Below, in pieces: positions 24,654 through 34,741 of a DNA stretch of 64,000 nucleotides. Source of the stretch: Pseudomonas alcaliphila JAB1 (GTDB lineage Bacteria > Pseudomonadota > Gammaproteobacteria > Pseudomonadales > Pseudomonadaceae); assembly GCF_001941865.1 (NCBI RefSeq), contig NZ_CP016162.1, positions 5,076,001-5,140,000 of the forward strand, in the 5' to 3' direction. Both the position numbers and the translations under genes were made by a program. Each line of letters opens with the position of its first letter. Position 1 is the stretch's first letter. Under the pieces are notes generated by a model that saw nothing but the letters and a program-made list of their open reading frames with translations, was not told where the DNA came from and made no database searches.

Positions 24654-26387
24654 ATGAAAACGCAACCAGCAACACCGGTCGCGTCTGCGCCCTCCGGCGG
24701 AGTGATGAATTGGCACGATCTTGATTGGGCCACCATTCAGCAAGCCGTTCGGAAAACGCAGCTAAAGATTGCGCAGGCAACACAGGAAGGTAACTGGCGC
24801 AGGGTTAAACGCCTGCAACGGATGCTGACCTATTCGTTTTACGGCCGCTGTTTGGCTGTACGACGAGTCACGGAGAACCGGGGTCGTAAGACTCCGGGCG
24901 TCGATGGAGAAACCTGGGGATCGCCCCAGGCCAAGCTCCGTGCTGTGGGAAGTCTGTCGAAACAACGGGGTTATCGGCCCAAACCGCTACGGCGGGTCTG
25001 GATACCGAAACCCGGCAAGCTGGAGGAGCGCCCGCTGGGTATCCCGACGATGCTGGATCGGGCCATGCAGGCGCTGCATCTGCAAGCGTTGGAGCCTGTA
25101 ATCGAAAGCACCAGCGATCCGAAGTCCTATGGATTTCGCCCGGATCGTTCGACTGCTGACGCAATGGTTGAGCTTTTCCACCTGCTGTCGCCGCAAACGG
25201 CGCCGGTCTGGATTCTGGAAGGCGACATCAAGGGCTTCTTCGACAACATCAACCACGAATGGCTGTGTCGGAATGTCTCGATGGACACGAAGGTACTGCG
25301 CAAGTGGTTAAAAGCCGGGGTTATCGACCGGCGACAACTCATGGCAACGGAAGCCGGGACGCCGCAGGGTGGAATTATTTCGCCCTGTCTGGCCAATGCC
25401 ACTCTGAACGGTCTGGAAACTCAGCTGAAACGTCATCTGGCGAAGAAGCTAGGCATCAAGAAGGCCGAGAAGACCAAGGTGCAGTGTGTACGGTATGCGG
25501 ACGACTTCGTGATCCTGGCGGCTTCGAAAGAGGTGCTGGAGGAAGAGGTCAAGCCCTGGGTAGAGCAATTCCTGTCAGTACGAGGGGTTGAGTTATCTCG
25601 GGAGAAAACGCGCATCACGCACATTCACCAGGGATTCGATTTCTTGGGGTGGAATTTCAGGAAGTACGTGCCGAAGTCACCACGCAGGAAGGCCAAGCTG
25701 CTGATCAAGCCCTCGAAGAAGAACGCCTCGGCGTTGTATCGGAAGGTGCGCGAGATCATCAAAAGTAGTGGGGCACTGACGCAGGAAGCGTTGATCGGCC
25801 AACTGAACCCGGTACTGAAGGGGTGGGCACAATACCACTCCCCGGTCGTGGCAAAACAAACCTTCAGCAGGCTGGATCATCTGATCTTTTGGCGAATCTG
25901 GAGGTGGGCGAAACGTAGGCATCCGAGGAAGTCGGCTGATTGGATCAGGAATAAATACTTCCGATCCATAGGCGGGCAGAGCTGGGTGTTCGCGTACCCC
26001 TACAAGAATGGTAAGGGGGAACGGCAGCATCGTCGGTTATACCAACTGGCGGGCACCGCAATCGTGCGTCACAAGCGTCTGCCGGGGAGTTACACACCCT
26101 ACGATGCGGCACACGAGCTGAAGTGGGAGGCACTGAGGGTTCAACGGATGCAGCACAAGCTGCGTTATCGGGGGCAAATACTCAGTATCTTCCGCAGACA
26201 AAAGGGGCTTTGTGCCCTTTGCGGGCAAGCGGTGAGTAAGGAAACGGGCTGGCACGATCACCACGTCATCAGGCGTGTGGACGGCGGCTCGGATACTTTA
26301 CGTAATCGCACACTGCTTCATCCCAACTGCCATGCGCTGGCTCATAGTCGGCAAAAAGATACACCTCTACGGTTTAGTGGTTTATAG
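24654..26387 (+). CDS. ltrA: Group II intron reverse transcriptase/maturase with HNH endonuclease
   Basis: A 577-residue intron-encoded protein. Reverse transcriptase blocks 0-7 run from about residue 60 to 330 (GRKTPGVDG, RPLGIPTMLDRAMQ, GFRPDRSTADA, EGDIKGFFDNINH, GTPQGGIISP). The catalytic YADD is near residue 283. The maturase (X) domain follows, about 350-470 (LNPVLKGWAQYH). The HNH nuclease is at about 515-570, with the CxxC pair CALC and DHHVIRRVDGGSD, and no frameshift. It helps the intron RNA fold and splice and copies it into new DNA sites. Start ATG at 24654 has AGGAGG at 24643-24648. All catalytic motifs are present, so the protein looks active. Confidence 0.94.
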   Translation: MKTQPATPVASAPSGGVMNWHDLDWATIQQAVRKTQLKIAQATQEGNWRRVKRLQRMLTYSFYGRCLAVRRVTENRGRKTPGVDGETWGSPQAKLRAVGSLSKQRGYRPKPLRRVWIPKPGKLEERPLGIPTMLDRAMQALHLQALEPVIESTSDPKSYGFRPDRSTADAMVELFHLLSPQTAPVWILEGDIKGFFDNINHEWLCRNVSMDTKVLRKWLKAGVIDRRQLMATEAGTPQGGIISPCLANATLNGLETQLKRHLAKKLGIKKAEKTKVQCVRYADDFVILAASKEVLEEEVKPWVEQFLSVRGVELSREKTRITHIHQGFDFLGWNFRKYVPKSPRRKAKLLIKPSKKNASALYRKVREIIKSSGALTQEALIGQLNPVLKGWAQYHSPVVAKQTFSRLDHLIFWRIWRWAKRRHPRKSADWIRNKYFRSIGGQSWVFAYPYKNGKGERQHRRLYQLAGTAIVRHKRLPGSYTPYDAAHELKWEALRVQRMQHKLRYRGQILSIFRRQKGLCALCGQAVSKETGWHDHHVIRRVDGGSDTLRNRTLLHPNCHALAHSRQKDTPLRFSGL

Positions 26388-26448
26388 CTGTAGAATCCGA
26401 CGCACCTCCGTACGCTGCCGGCCAAGCTACTTGGTTTTTCGTAAGCTT

Positions 26449-26523
26449 GAGCCGTATGCGGTGAAAGCCGCACGTACGGTTCTTAGGGGGGGATGGGCCA
26501 GCAATGGCCTATCCCTACCCGAC
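26449..26523 (+). ncRNA. Group II intron domains V and VI
   Basis: Domain V (26449-26482) is a 34-base hairpin whose strands GAGCCGTATGCGG and CCGCACGTACGGTTC enclose a GAAA-type loop, with the usual bulge; it is the catalytic core. Domain VI (26485-26520) pairs a G-run with CCTATCCCTACCC around a GCAA loop and leaves A26517 unpaired as the likely branch point. Confidence 0.85.
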
Positions 26524-26594
26524 TTTACACGGGGCCGGCCTGGGGAGGCGTTGGTCACGTGGCGCACATCCACCGGTTTATAAAAGGCAGGCCT

Positions 26595-27803
26595 ATGCAG
26601 CGGCTGTATCGCAAACGCATCATCGTCGGCGTGGGGGGCGGTATTGCTGCCTACAAGAGCGCCGAACTGGTTCGCCGACTCAAGGATCAAGGCGCCGAAG
26701 TCCGCGTGGTGATGACCCAGGGCGGACGCGAGTTCATCACCCCGCTGACCCTGCAGGCCCTGTCCGGCCACCCCGTGCACCTCGACCTGCTCGACCCGGC
26801 CGCCGAAGCGGCGATGGGCCATATCGAGCTGGCGCGCTGGGCCGATCTGATCCTCATCGCTCCTGCCACCGCCGACCTTATCGCGCGCCTCGCGCAGGGC
26901 CTGGCCAACGACCTGCTGACCACCCTGGTACTGGCTACCGATGCGCCGATTGCCCTGGCTCCGGCGATGAACCAGGCCATGTGGCGCGACGCCGCCACCC
27001 AGGCCAACCTCGAACTGCTGCAAAGTCGCGGCATGCGCCTGTTCGGCCCGGCATCCGGCAGCCAGGCCTGTGGCGATGTCGGCCTCGGTCGCATGCTCGA
27101 AGCCAATGATCTGGCCCAGCTGGCCGCCGACTGCTTCCAGCGCCAGGCGCTCGATGGCCTGCATATCCTGATCACCGCCGGCCCGACTCAGGAAAACATC
27201 GACCCGGTGCGCTACATCACCAACCACAGCTCCGGCAAGATGGGCTTCGCCCTGGCCGAGGCCGCCGCCGAAGCCGGCGCGCGCGTGACCCTGGTCAGCG
27301 GCCCGGTGCACCTGCCGACGCCGGACCGGGTCAGCCGCATCGACGTGGTCAGCGCCCGCGACATGCTTGCCGCTTGCGAAGCGGCGATGCCCTGCGACGT
27401 GCTGATCGCCGCCGCCGCGGTGGCCGACTACCGCCCGGAAGTGGTAGCCCAGCACAAATTGAAGAAAGACCCCAGCAGTGGCGAAGGGATGCTCCTGCAA
27501 ATGGTGCGCAACCCGGATATCCTCGCCACCATCGCCGGCCGCGAGGATCGCCCGTTCAGCGTGGGCTTCGCGGCCGAGACCGAGAACCTGCTCGAATACG
27601 CCTCGCGCAAGCTGCGCGACAAGAATCTCGACCTGATCGTCGCCAATGACGTGGCCAACCCCAGCATCGGCTTCAATAGTGAAGAGAACGCCATCACCGT
27701 GATCGACCGTGGGCTGCAGCAAACCAGTTTCGCCCAGACCAGCAAGGGCAAGATCGCCCGCCAGTTGATCACCCTTATCGCCGAACGACTGAACAAGAAC
27801 TGA
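26595..27803 (+). CDS. coaBC: Bifunctional phosphopantothenoylcysteine decarboxylase / phosphopantothenate-cysteine ligase
   Basis: A 402-residue fused CoaC-CoaB, also called Dfp. The N-terminal CoaC half (about 1-190) has the flavin-binding [11 protein letters not shown] and the active site regions [20 protein letters not shown] and PAMNQAMW. The CoaB half (about 190-402) has [25 protein letters not shown], the nucleotide-binding core, and the KLKKDPS lysine motif. It performs two successive steps of coenzyme A synthesis. ATG at 26595 is chosen; a longer frame reading into the intron is not family-like. Two bases separate it from dut, so coaBC-dut are coupled. Its leader is split by the group II intron 71 bp upstream. 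Confidence 0.96.
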   Translation: MQRLYRKRIIVGVGGGIAAYKSAELVRRLKDQGAEVRVVMTQGGREFITPLTLQALSGHPVHLDLLDPAAEAAMGHIELARWADLILIAPATADLIARLAQGLANDLLTTLVLATDAPIALAPAMNQAMWRDAATQANLELLQSRGMRLFGPASGSQACGDVGLGRMLEANDLAQLAADCFQRQALDGLHILITAGPTQENIDPVRYITNHSSGKMGFALAEAAAEAGARVTLVSGPVHLPTPDRVSRIDVVSARDMLAACEAAMPCDVLIAAAAVADYRPEVVAQHKLKKDPSSGEGMLLQMVRNPDILATIAGREDRPFSVGFAAETENLLEYASRKLRDKNLDLIVANDVANPSIGFNSEENAITVIDRGLQQTSFAQTSKGKIARQLITLIAERLNKN

Positions 27804-27805
27804 CC

Positions 27806-28261
27806 ATGCACGCTCTGCAAGCCAAGATCCTCGATCCTCGCCTCGGCCAGGAATTCCCGCTGCCGCAATACGCCACACCCGGTTCCGCCGGCCTCGACCT
27901 GCGCGCCATGCTCAAGGAGGAGATCGTCCTCGAGCCAGGCCAGACCGTGCTGATCCCCACCGGCCTGTCGATCTACATCGGCGACCCTGGCCTGGCCGCG
28001 ATGATCCTGCCGCGCTCGGGCCTGGGCCACAAACACGGCATCGTGCTCGGCAACCTGGTCGGCCTGATCGACTCGGACTACCAGGGCGAACTGATGGTGT
28101 CGTGCTGGAACCGTGGCCAGACGCCTTTCACCATCGCCATCGGCGAGCGCATCGCGCAGTTGGTGCTGGTGCCGGTGGTGCAGGCTCACTTCGAGCTGGT
28201 CGAGCAGTTCGACGAGACCCAGCGTGGCGCCGGCGGCTTCGGCCACTCCGGTAGCCACTGA
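27806..28261 (+). CDS. dut: Deoxyuridine 5'-triphosphate nucleotidohydrolase (dUTPase)
   Basis: A 151-residue trimeric dUTPase. Conserved motifs appear in order: 1 ([11 protein letters not shown]), 2 ([12 protein letters not shown]), 3 ([11 protein letters not shown]), 4 ([11 protein letters not shown]) and the C-terminal 5 ([12 protein letters not shown]), which closes over the active site. It cleaves dUTP to dUMP and pyrophosphate and so keeps uracil out of DNA. It begins two bases after the coaBC stop, consistent with an operon, and is followed 38 bp later by algC. Full length and complete. Confidence 0.96.
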   Translation: MHALQAKILDPRLGQEFPLPQYATPGSAGLDLRAMLKEEIVLEPGQTVLIPTGLSIYIGDPGLAAMILPRSGLGHKHGIVLGNLVGLIDSDYQGELMVSCWNRGQTPFTIAIGERIAQLVLVPVVQAHFELVEQFDETQRGAGGFGHSGSH

Positions 28262-28299
28262 CTCATACCCCACAGGACGACCCGCCGAGGAGCACCCAC

Positions 28300-30891
28300 G
28301 TGAAACTCTTCAAGCGTACTGCCAAGGAAGCCAACACGGCTGCCAGCCTGGTGCCGAGCAAGCCCGAGGGCAAGACGGCGAACACCTCGCTGGGCGCATT
28401 GTTACCCGGTCTGCTGGCTGCCGTGATCGGTGGGGCCGCAGGCGCCGCGCTGCTGTGGTTTGCCGATAACAGCAGCAGCCAGGCACGCCAGGCAGAGCTG
28501 GTGCAGGTCATTGGCAGCAACCAGGCCGCTGCCGTGCAGCAGGCGCTCAAGCAATTGCAGGCCGACAGCCTCGCCGCCGCTCGCAACCCGGAGCTGTTGC
28601 AAGCGCTGCAAAGCGGCGACAACCTGCGGGTCAGCGAAGTCGAGCGGCGCCTGGGCTACTGGGATGGCGTGATCGATGCCCATCTCAATCGCCGCGGCGA
28701 AGCGGTACAGAACACCTCCCGCGCCGCGCCGATGAACTTCGCCGGCCTGGACATGCTGCGCCGCACCGAAAGCGGTCAGCAACCCGCTACCGAAGCCTAT
28801 CGCGTGGGTGAGCGCTGGCTGGCCTACAGCGCCGTGGCCCTGCGCCCGAGTGAGAATCAGCCCGCCCAGGGCACGCTGCTGCTGGCCTTCGACCTGCAGC
28901 GACTGCTCGCAGCTATGCCGGCGCTACCACCCGAGTATGGCCAGGTGCAGCTGGTGCAGCAGTTCGCCAACACACCGGCGCAGGTGCTGCTACAGCGCGG
29001 CCAGGCAGGCGACGCAGCCGCTGCGCAGACCTTCGCCACCGGCAACCCGTACTGGAAGATCAGCTTCACCCCCGGCCCCGGCCTGGCTCAAGGCAGTATT
29101 TCTCCCGCGATGCTCGGCCTCGCGTTCCTGCTTGCACTGGGCGGTGCCCTGATCGGCATGGTCCTGGTGCAGGGCGCACTGCAACGGCGCGTCAATCTCG
29201 ACGCCCAGCAACTCGGGCAAATGCTCAAAGAACTCTCCGCCGGTAAGAACGTCAAAGCCTTCAGCCTCAGCATGCCGGTGCTCGATGCGCTGGCCCAAAG
29301 CCTGGCACGATTGCCGCGCCGCAGTAGCGCTGAAGGCAGCAGCACCCCCGTTAAAGGAACAGCCGCGGCAGCCGCCGCTCAGCCGGCAGCCAAGCCAGCC
29401 GAGCTGGTCGACCCGCTGTTTCAGGACACCGATATCCTCGATATCGACATTCTCGATGAAGACCAGGATCTCCTGGGACTGGAGCAGAGCCCCGCAATGA
29501 GCACTAGCCAAAGCGCCCCTACACTTCCCGCCGACATTTTCCGCGCCTACGACATCCGTGGCGTGGTGGGCGACACCCTGACCGCCGAATATGCCTACTG
29601 GATTGGCCGCGCCATCGGCTCGCAGAGCCTGGCCCAGGGCGAGCCCAAGGTCATCGTCGGCCGCGACGGCCGCCTCTCCGGCCCGGAACTGCTGCAGCAA
29701 CTGGTACAAGGCCTGCTCGACTGCGGCTGCGAAGTGACCGATATCGGCATGGTGCCGACCCCGGTGGTGTACTTCGCTGCCAACGTGCTGGAAGGCCGCT
29801 CGGCCGTGATGCTCACCGGCAGCCACAATCCGCCGGACTACAACGGCTTCAAGATCATCATCGCTGGCGACACCCTGGCCAACGAACAGATCCTCGCGCT
29901 GAAGACGCGCCTGGACAACAACGACCTGGCCACAGGCGTCGGCAGCGTGCAGCAGGTCGACGTGCTGCAACGCTACTTCAAGACCATTCGCGACGACATC
30001 GCCCTGGCCAAGCCACTGCGCGTGGTGGTCGACTGCGGCAATGGCGCCGCTGGCGTGATCGCCCCACAACTGATCGAAGCCCTGGGCTGCAGCGTGATTC
30101 CGCTGTTCTGCGAAGTGGATGGCACCTTCCCCAATCACCACCCGGATCCGGGCAAACCGGAAAACCTGGTCGACCTGATCGCCCGCGTCAAAGCGGAAAA
30201 CGCCGACCTGGGCCTGGCCTTCGACGGCGACGGTGACCGTGTCGGCGTGGTGACCAACACCGGCAACATCGTCTACCCCGACCGCCTGCTGATGCTGTTC
30301 GCCAAGGACGTGGTCTCGCGCAACCCCGGCGCCGACATCATCTTCGACGTCAAATGCACCCGTCGCCTGACCCCGCTGATCAGCGGCTACGGCGGTCGCC
30401 CGGTGATGTGGAAGACCGGCCATTCGCTGATCAAGAAGAAAATGAAGGAAACCGGTGCCCTGCTGGCCGGCGAGATGAGCGGTCACATCTTCTTCAAGGA
30501 GCGCTGGTACGGTTTCGACGACGGCATCTACAGCGCTGCCCGTCTGCTGGAAATCCTCAGCCTGGAAAAACGCAACGCCGAGCAGGTGTTCAGCGCCTTC
30601 CCCAGCGACATTTCCACGCCGGAAATCAACATCAAGGTCACCGAGCAGACCAAGTTCGGCATGATCGAACGCCTACAGCGTGAAGGCCAGTGGGGCGAGG
30701 CGAACATCACCAGCATCGACGGTGTACGCGTCGACTATCCCAAGGGCTGGGGCCTGATTCGTGCGTCCAACACCACACCGGTGCTGGTGCTGCGCTTCGA
30801 GGCCGACACCCAGGAAGAGCTGGAGCGTATCCAGGACGTGTTCCGCACCCAACTGCTCAAGGTCGCCCCCGACCTGCAACTGCCCTTTTGA
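28300..30891 (+). CDS. algC: Phosphomannomutase/phosphoglucomutase, long membrane-anchored form
   Basis: An 863-residue AlgC in two parts. Residues 1-about 400 carry hydrophobic segments near 28-52 and 270-292 with a presumably periplasmic or extracytoplasmic region between, plus an Ala/Pro-rich linker. The enzyme starts near 400 (MSTSQ at 29497), with DIRG, the phospho-serine loop TGSHNPP (Ser about 508), the metal loop DGDGDR, the sugar loop GEMSGH and the phosphate-binding RASNTTP. It interconverts mannose and glucose 1- and 6-phosphates for alginate, LPS and rhamnolipid. Older annotations of P. aeruginosa AlgC began at the inner start. The long start has GGAG at 28289-28292 and is kept open across 400 codons. 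Confidence 0.93.
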   Translation: MKLFKRTAKEANTAASLVPSKPEGKTANTSLGALLPGLLAAVIGGAAGAALLWFADNSSSQARQAELVQVIGSNQAAAVQQALKQLQADSLAAARNPELLQALQSGDNLRVSEVERRLGYWDGVIDAHLNRRGEAVQNTSRAAPMNFAGLDMLRRTESGQQPATEAYRVGERWLAYSAVALRPSENQPAQGTLLLAFDLQRLLAAMPALPPEYGQVQLVQQFANTPAQVLLQRGQAGDAAAAQTFATGNPYWKISFTPGPGLAQGSISPAMLGLAFLLALGGALIGMVLVQGALQRRVNLDAQQLGQMLKELSAGKNVKAFSLSMPVLDALAQSLARLPRRSSAEGSSTPVKGTAAAAAAQPAAKPAELVDPLFQDTDILDIDILDEDQDLLGLEQSPAMSTSQSAPTLPADIFRAYDIRGVVGDTLTAEYAYWIGRAIGSQSLAQGEPKVIVGRDGRLSGPELLQQLVQGLLDCGCEVTDIGMVPTPVVYFAANVLEGRSAVMLTGSHNPPDYNGFKIIIAGDTLANEQILALKTRLDNNDLATGVGSVQQVDVLQRYFKTIRDDIALAKPLRVVVDCGNGAAGVIAPQLIEALGCSVIPLFCEVDGTFPNHHPDPGKPENLVDLIARVKAENADLGLAFDGDGDRVGVVTNTGNIVYPDRLLMLFAKDVVSRNPGADIIFDVKCTRRLTPLISGYGGRPVMWKTGHSLIKKKMKETGALLAGEMSGHIFFKERWYGFDDGIYSAARLLEILSLEKRNAEQVFSAFPSDISTPEINIKVTEQTKFGMIERLQREGQWGEANITSIDGVRVDYPKGWGLIRASNTTPVLVLRFEADTQEELERIQDVFRTQLLKVAPDLQLPF

Positions 30892-31821
<930 letters not shown>

Positions 31822-32106
31822 ACAGCGGCCGCCACGCGGCCTTCTGATGACCCTCTCCCCCTGGGAGAGGGTGCCCGAAGGGCGGGTGAGGGCAAGCCGC
31901 CACGCATCCCTCTGATGCCCCTCCCCCACTTGCGGCCGAAGATGCCCGCAACGCGAGCGAAGACTAGGCAAACACGGCGGTGCGCACAGTGCACCCTACC
32001 CAAACCATCGCGCAGCCTTATCGCAAGCCATCCGCACACCGACTCGAACTTGCCGCAACCTTCCTCAACATGCACGCTCACCAGGCACCCCTGATAAGGA
32101 ACGCCC
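31822..32106. repeat. Palindrome-rich gap after argB
   Basis: Nearly 300 bp with no gene. Directly after argB, GGCCGC-CAC-GCGGCC (31827-31841) followed by TTCT may be a weak terminator. At 31851-31892 lies a common GC-rich repeat whose first part CCCTCTCCC-CCT-GGGAGAGGG is a perfect hairpin. The rest carries the thioesterase promoter region, not resolved. Confidence 0.6.
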
Positions 32107-32553
32107 ATGAGCAGCCTGCCCGAACTCAGCCAGTTCAGTTTTTTCCACGCCTTGCGCGTGCGTTGGGCCGAAGTCGATCCGCAAAGCATCGTCTTCAACG
32201 GCCACTACCTGACTTACGCCGACGTTGCCATCACCGAATACTTTCGCACGCTGGGCGTCGCCTATCCGGGTGACCTGGCACAGGACGGCGGCGATTTCTT
32301 CGCCATCCGCACCTTGCTCGAATACCGCGCCCCGGCGCGCTTCGACGATCAACTGCAGATTGGCGTGCGCAGCGCGCGTCTGGGTCGTTCCAGCCTGACC
32401 TTTGCGCTCGGCATCTGGCGCGACGGCGAGCTACTGACCAGCGGCGAAATCGTCTATGTTCACGCCGACGGCGCGACACGCAGCAGCGCCCCGCTGCCGC
32501 AGTGGCTCAGGGAAAAGATCGAGAATTTCGAGAAGACTCAGCCGCAAGGCTGA
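32107..32553 (+). CDS. Acyl-CoA thioesterase, hot-dog fold (YbgC/4-HBT family)
   Basis: A 148-residue hot-dog fold protein. The active-site segment AEVDPQSIVFNGHYLTYADVAITEYFR is characteristic of 4-hydroxybenzoyl-CoA thioesterase/YbgC proteins, with the Asp at VDP and the loop NGHY. The second half contributes DDQLQIGVRSARLGRSSLTF. It hydrolyses acyl-CoA thioesters in the cytosol; substrate not visible. Start ATG at 32107 follows AAGGA (32097-32101). It converges with the DUF4124 gene 11 bp downstream. Confidence 0.87.
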   Translation: MSSLPELSQFSFFHALRVRWAEVDPQSIVFNGHYLTYADVAITEYFRTLGVAYPGDLAQDGGDFFAIRTLLEYRAPARFDDQLQIGVRSARLGRSSLTFALGIWRDGELLTSGEIVYVHADGATRSSAPLPQWLREKIENFEKTQPQG

Positions 32554-32564
32554 ATGCCTGAGCC

Positions 32565-33167
32565 CTAAGGCTTTTTCTGCGGCTCGCCGAACAGCTCGGC
32601 CAGGCGCGCACGATCAGCGGCAAAACCGGCCTCGGCCTGAGTGCGGGCTTCCTTGTAACGCGCAATATCACGCTGCAGGCGCTGCTGCTCTTCCTTGAGG
32701 TTGTTGATCTGCGCCAGCAAATGTTCCGGTACCTGGCGCCCGGCACGCTCATGGTCGGCGGCCTGGCTCTGCAGGTTGGCCTGCTGAGTACGCACCGACT
32801 GCAGATTGCCACGCGCGACGCTGGTGACGCTGTCGAGCTCGGCCAGCTTGCGCTCACGGGCACGGTCGACATCGTCGAGATTGGTGTACAGACGCAGCAA
32901 CTGGGCATCGCTGCTGGCACGCGCCTTGTCCGCCTGCATACGGGCGAACTCTTCGGGCGTAGGGGCTGGCGGGATCACCCGTAGCACGCGCCCCTGATCA
33001 TTGAGCACCTCGTACCCCTTGCCGATGAACTCGGGCGGCACACCCTGGCGGCTGAGCACTGTCACGCCCTTGTCGTCGACATAACGATAGAGCTCGGCAG
33101 CCACTCCCGACAACGGCAGCAGCAGGCTACAAAGCAGCGTACAGCGGGTCAGGAGCGGTGCAGGCAT
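32565..33167 (-). CDS. DUF4124 domain protein, exported coiled coil
   Basis: A 200-residue exported protein. A signal peptide covers about 1-24 (LLCSLLLPLSGVAA). The short DUF4124 domain follows (ELYRYVDDKGVTVLSRQGVPPEF, about 25-55). From about 75 to 190 the protein is a long charged helix rich in Gln, Arg and Ala (NLKEEQQRLQRDIARYKEA), predicted to be a coiled coil. DUF4124 proteins of unknown function are common in Pseudomonas envelopes. It lies 20 bp before pyrE on the same strand, so pyrE may be transcribed with it. Confidence 0.8.
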   Translation of the reverse strand: MPAPLLTRCTLLCSLLLPLSGVAAELYRYVDDKGVTVLSRQGVPPEFIGKGYEVLNDQGRVLRVIPPAPTPEEFARMQADKARASSDAQLLRLYTNLDDVDRARERKLAELDSVTSVARGNLQSVRTQQANLQSQAADHERAGRQVPEHLLAQINNLKEEQQRLQRDIARYKEARTQAEAGFAADRARLAELFGEPQKKP

Positions 33168-33187
33168 AGGACGACCTTGTGCTAGGG

Positions 33188-33829
33188 CTAGATTCCGTAC
33201 TCGGCGCGATAGGCCTCGACAGCCGGCAGATATTGCTTCAGTTCAGCATCCCCTGCCAGATATTCCAGTACCTGTTCGAGTGACACGATGCTCACTACGG
33301 GCATGCCGAAGTCGCGCTCGACTTCCTGAATGGCGGAAAGCTCGCCTTGACCACGCTCCTGACGGTTCAGCGCGATCAGGGTACCGGCAGCCTGAGCGCC
33401 CTGCCCCTGGATGATCTGCATGACCTCGCGGATTGCGGTGCCGGCAGTGATCACATCATCGACGATCAGCACACGGCCCTTGAGCGGCGCGCCGACCAGG
33501 GTGCCGCCCTCGCCATGGTCCTTGGCTTCCTTGCGGTTGAAGCACCAGGGCAGATCGCGCTGATGATGCTCGGCCAGCGCCACGGCAGTGGTCGCAGCCA
33601 GCGGAATGCCTTTATAGGCCGGGCCGAACAGCACGTCGAAGTCGATCCCGCTATCGACGATGGCAGCCGCGTAAAAACGCCCCAGCTGAGCCAGCGCCAG
33701 ACCGCTGTCGAACAAGCCGGCATTGAAGAAATAAGGGCTGGTACGCCCGGACTTGAGAGTGAACTGACCGAAACGCAGAACACCGCGTTCGATGGCAAAG
33801 CGAATGAAATCGCGCTGGTACGCTTGCAT
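33188..33829 (-). CDS. pyrE: Orotate phosphoribosyltransferase
   Basis: A 213-residue type I phosphoribosyltransferase. The PRPP-binding motif [13 protein letters not shown] is at about residues 118-130. The flexible hood loop [18 protein letters not shown] (about 98-115) and the N-terminal [14 protein letters not shown] segment are typical. It converts orotate and PRPP to orotidine monophosphate in pyrimidine synthesis. Divergent from crc, as in other Pseudomonas. Complete. Confidence 0.96.
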   Translation of the reverse strand: MQAYQRDFIRFAIERGVLRFGQFTLKSGRTSPYFFNAGLFDSGLALAQLGRFYAAAIVDSGIDFDVLFGPAYKGIPLAATTAVALAEHHQRDLPWCFNRKEAKDHGEGGTLVGAPLKGRVLIVDDVITAGTAIREVMQIIQGQGAQAAGTLIALNRQERGQGELSAIQEVERDFGMPVVSIVSLEQVLEYLAGDAELKQYLPAVEAYRAEYGI

Positions 33830-33909
33830 GAAAAGTCCCGGACGGCACGGATTTAGCTAAATGAGGTGAGCTCGGGTATCATACACGCACGTGTTTTTGG
33901 GGGCCATTT

Positions 33910-34689
33910 ATGCGGATCATCAGTGTGAACGTGAATGGTATTCAGGCTGCGGCCGAGCGAGGTCTGCTCAGCTGGCTGCAAGCCCAGAATGCCGACGTGA
34001 TCTGCCTGCAAGACACCCGTGCCTCCGCCTTTGAAATGGACGACCAAGCCTTCCAACTGGATGGTTATTTCCTCTATGCATGCGACGGTGAAGTGCCCAG
34101 CCAAGGTGGCGTGGCGCTCTACTCGCGATTGCAACCCAAGGCGGTGATCAGCGGCCTCGGCTTCGAGATGGCCGATCGCTACGGGCGCTACCTGCAGGCC
34201 GATTTCGACAAGGTAAGTATCGCCACCCTGCTGCTGCCAAGCGGGCGGGACGGTGACGAGAGCTTGAATCAGAAATTCAAGTTCATGGACGACTTCACCC
34301 ATTATCTGGACAAGCAACGCCGCAAGCGTCGCGAGTACATCTACTGCGGCTCGCTGCATGTAGCGCACCAGAAGCTGGATGTGAAGAACTGGCGCGACTG
34401 CCAGCAATCTCCCGGTTTCCTGGCGCCCGAGCGCGCCTGGATGGATGAGGTGGTTGGCAATATGGGTTATGTCGATGCCCTGCGCGAAGTCAGCCGCGAA
34501 GGCGACCAGTTCAGCTGGTGGCCGGATAACGAGCAGGCGGAAATGCTCAACCTGGGCTACCGCTTCGACTACCAGTTGCTCACTCCGGGCATGCGCCGTA
34601 GTGTGCGCAGCGCACGCCTGCCACGTCAGCCGCGCTTCTCCCAGCATGCGCCGCTGATCGTCGATTACGACTGGATTCTCAGCATCTGA
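33910..34689 (+). CDS. crc: Catabolite repression control protein Crc
   Basis: A 259-residue protein with the exonuclease III / endonuclease-exonuclease-phosphatase fold (MRIISVNVNGIQAAAERGL near 1-19, a DFD-like end SQHAPLIVDYDW). The nuclease glutamate is replaced (CLQDTRA instead of the LQETK of ExoIII), consistent with the known loss of catalysis in Pseudomonas Crc. It helps Hfq repress translation of catabolic mRNAs bearing A-rich sites when preferred carbon sources are present. It reads away from pyrE, 80 bp apart. A strong bidirectional terminator follows. The identification rests on full-length similarity to Crc by eye. Confidence 0.93.
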   Translation: MRIISVNVNGIQAAAERGLLSWLQAQNADVICLQDTRASAFEMDDQAFQLDGYFLYACDGEVPSQGGVALYSRLQPKAVISGLGFEMADRYGRYLQADFDKVSIATLLLPSGRDGDESLNQKFKFMDDFTHYLDKQRRKRREYIYCGSLHVAHQKLDVKNWRDCQQSPGFLAPERAWMDEVVGNMGYVDALREVSREGDQFSWWPDNEQAEMLNLGYRFDYQLLTPGMRRSVRSARLPRQPRFSQHAPLIVDYDWILSI

Positions 34690-34701
34690 TCGACAGGTAT
34701 G

Positions 34702-34729
34702 AAAAAGCCGGCTGATCGCCGGCTTTTTG
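34702..34729 (+). terminator. Bidirectional intrinsic terminator after crc
   Basis: AAAAAGCCGGC (34702-34712), loop TGATC, GCCGGCTTTTT (34718-34728). An A-run precedes and a T-run follows the 6-bp GC stem, so it serves both crc and the convergent membrane protein gene. Confidence 0.93.
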
Positions 34730-34741
34730 TTGCGCGCAGGT

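Larger units (their letters stand above)
23598..26523 (+). mobile_element. Group II intron with RT/maturase/HNH protein (chloroplast-like class)
   Basis: A complete-looking bacterial group II intron of 2,926 bp. It starts with GTGCGAC, the GUGYG 5' consensus, and ends in a domain VI whose bulged A (26517) lies six to seven bases before a 3' AC. Domain V is perfectly typical. The encoded protein (24654-26387) lies in domain IV. About 1.05 kb of RNA structure precedes the protein. The exons abut as CCATCTT / TTTACAC between radC and coaBC. The element needs no coding gene of the host, because it lies in the coaBC leader. Intron ends are placed by consensus; the 3' end may shift by one or two bases. 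Class is judged from the domain V sequence and the HNH nuclease. Confidence 0.88.

Noticed and set aside
26427-27878. A 483-codon minus frame opposite coaBC
   Set aside because: Shadow of coaBC; the coaBC protein matches its family along its whole length.
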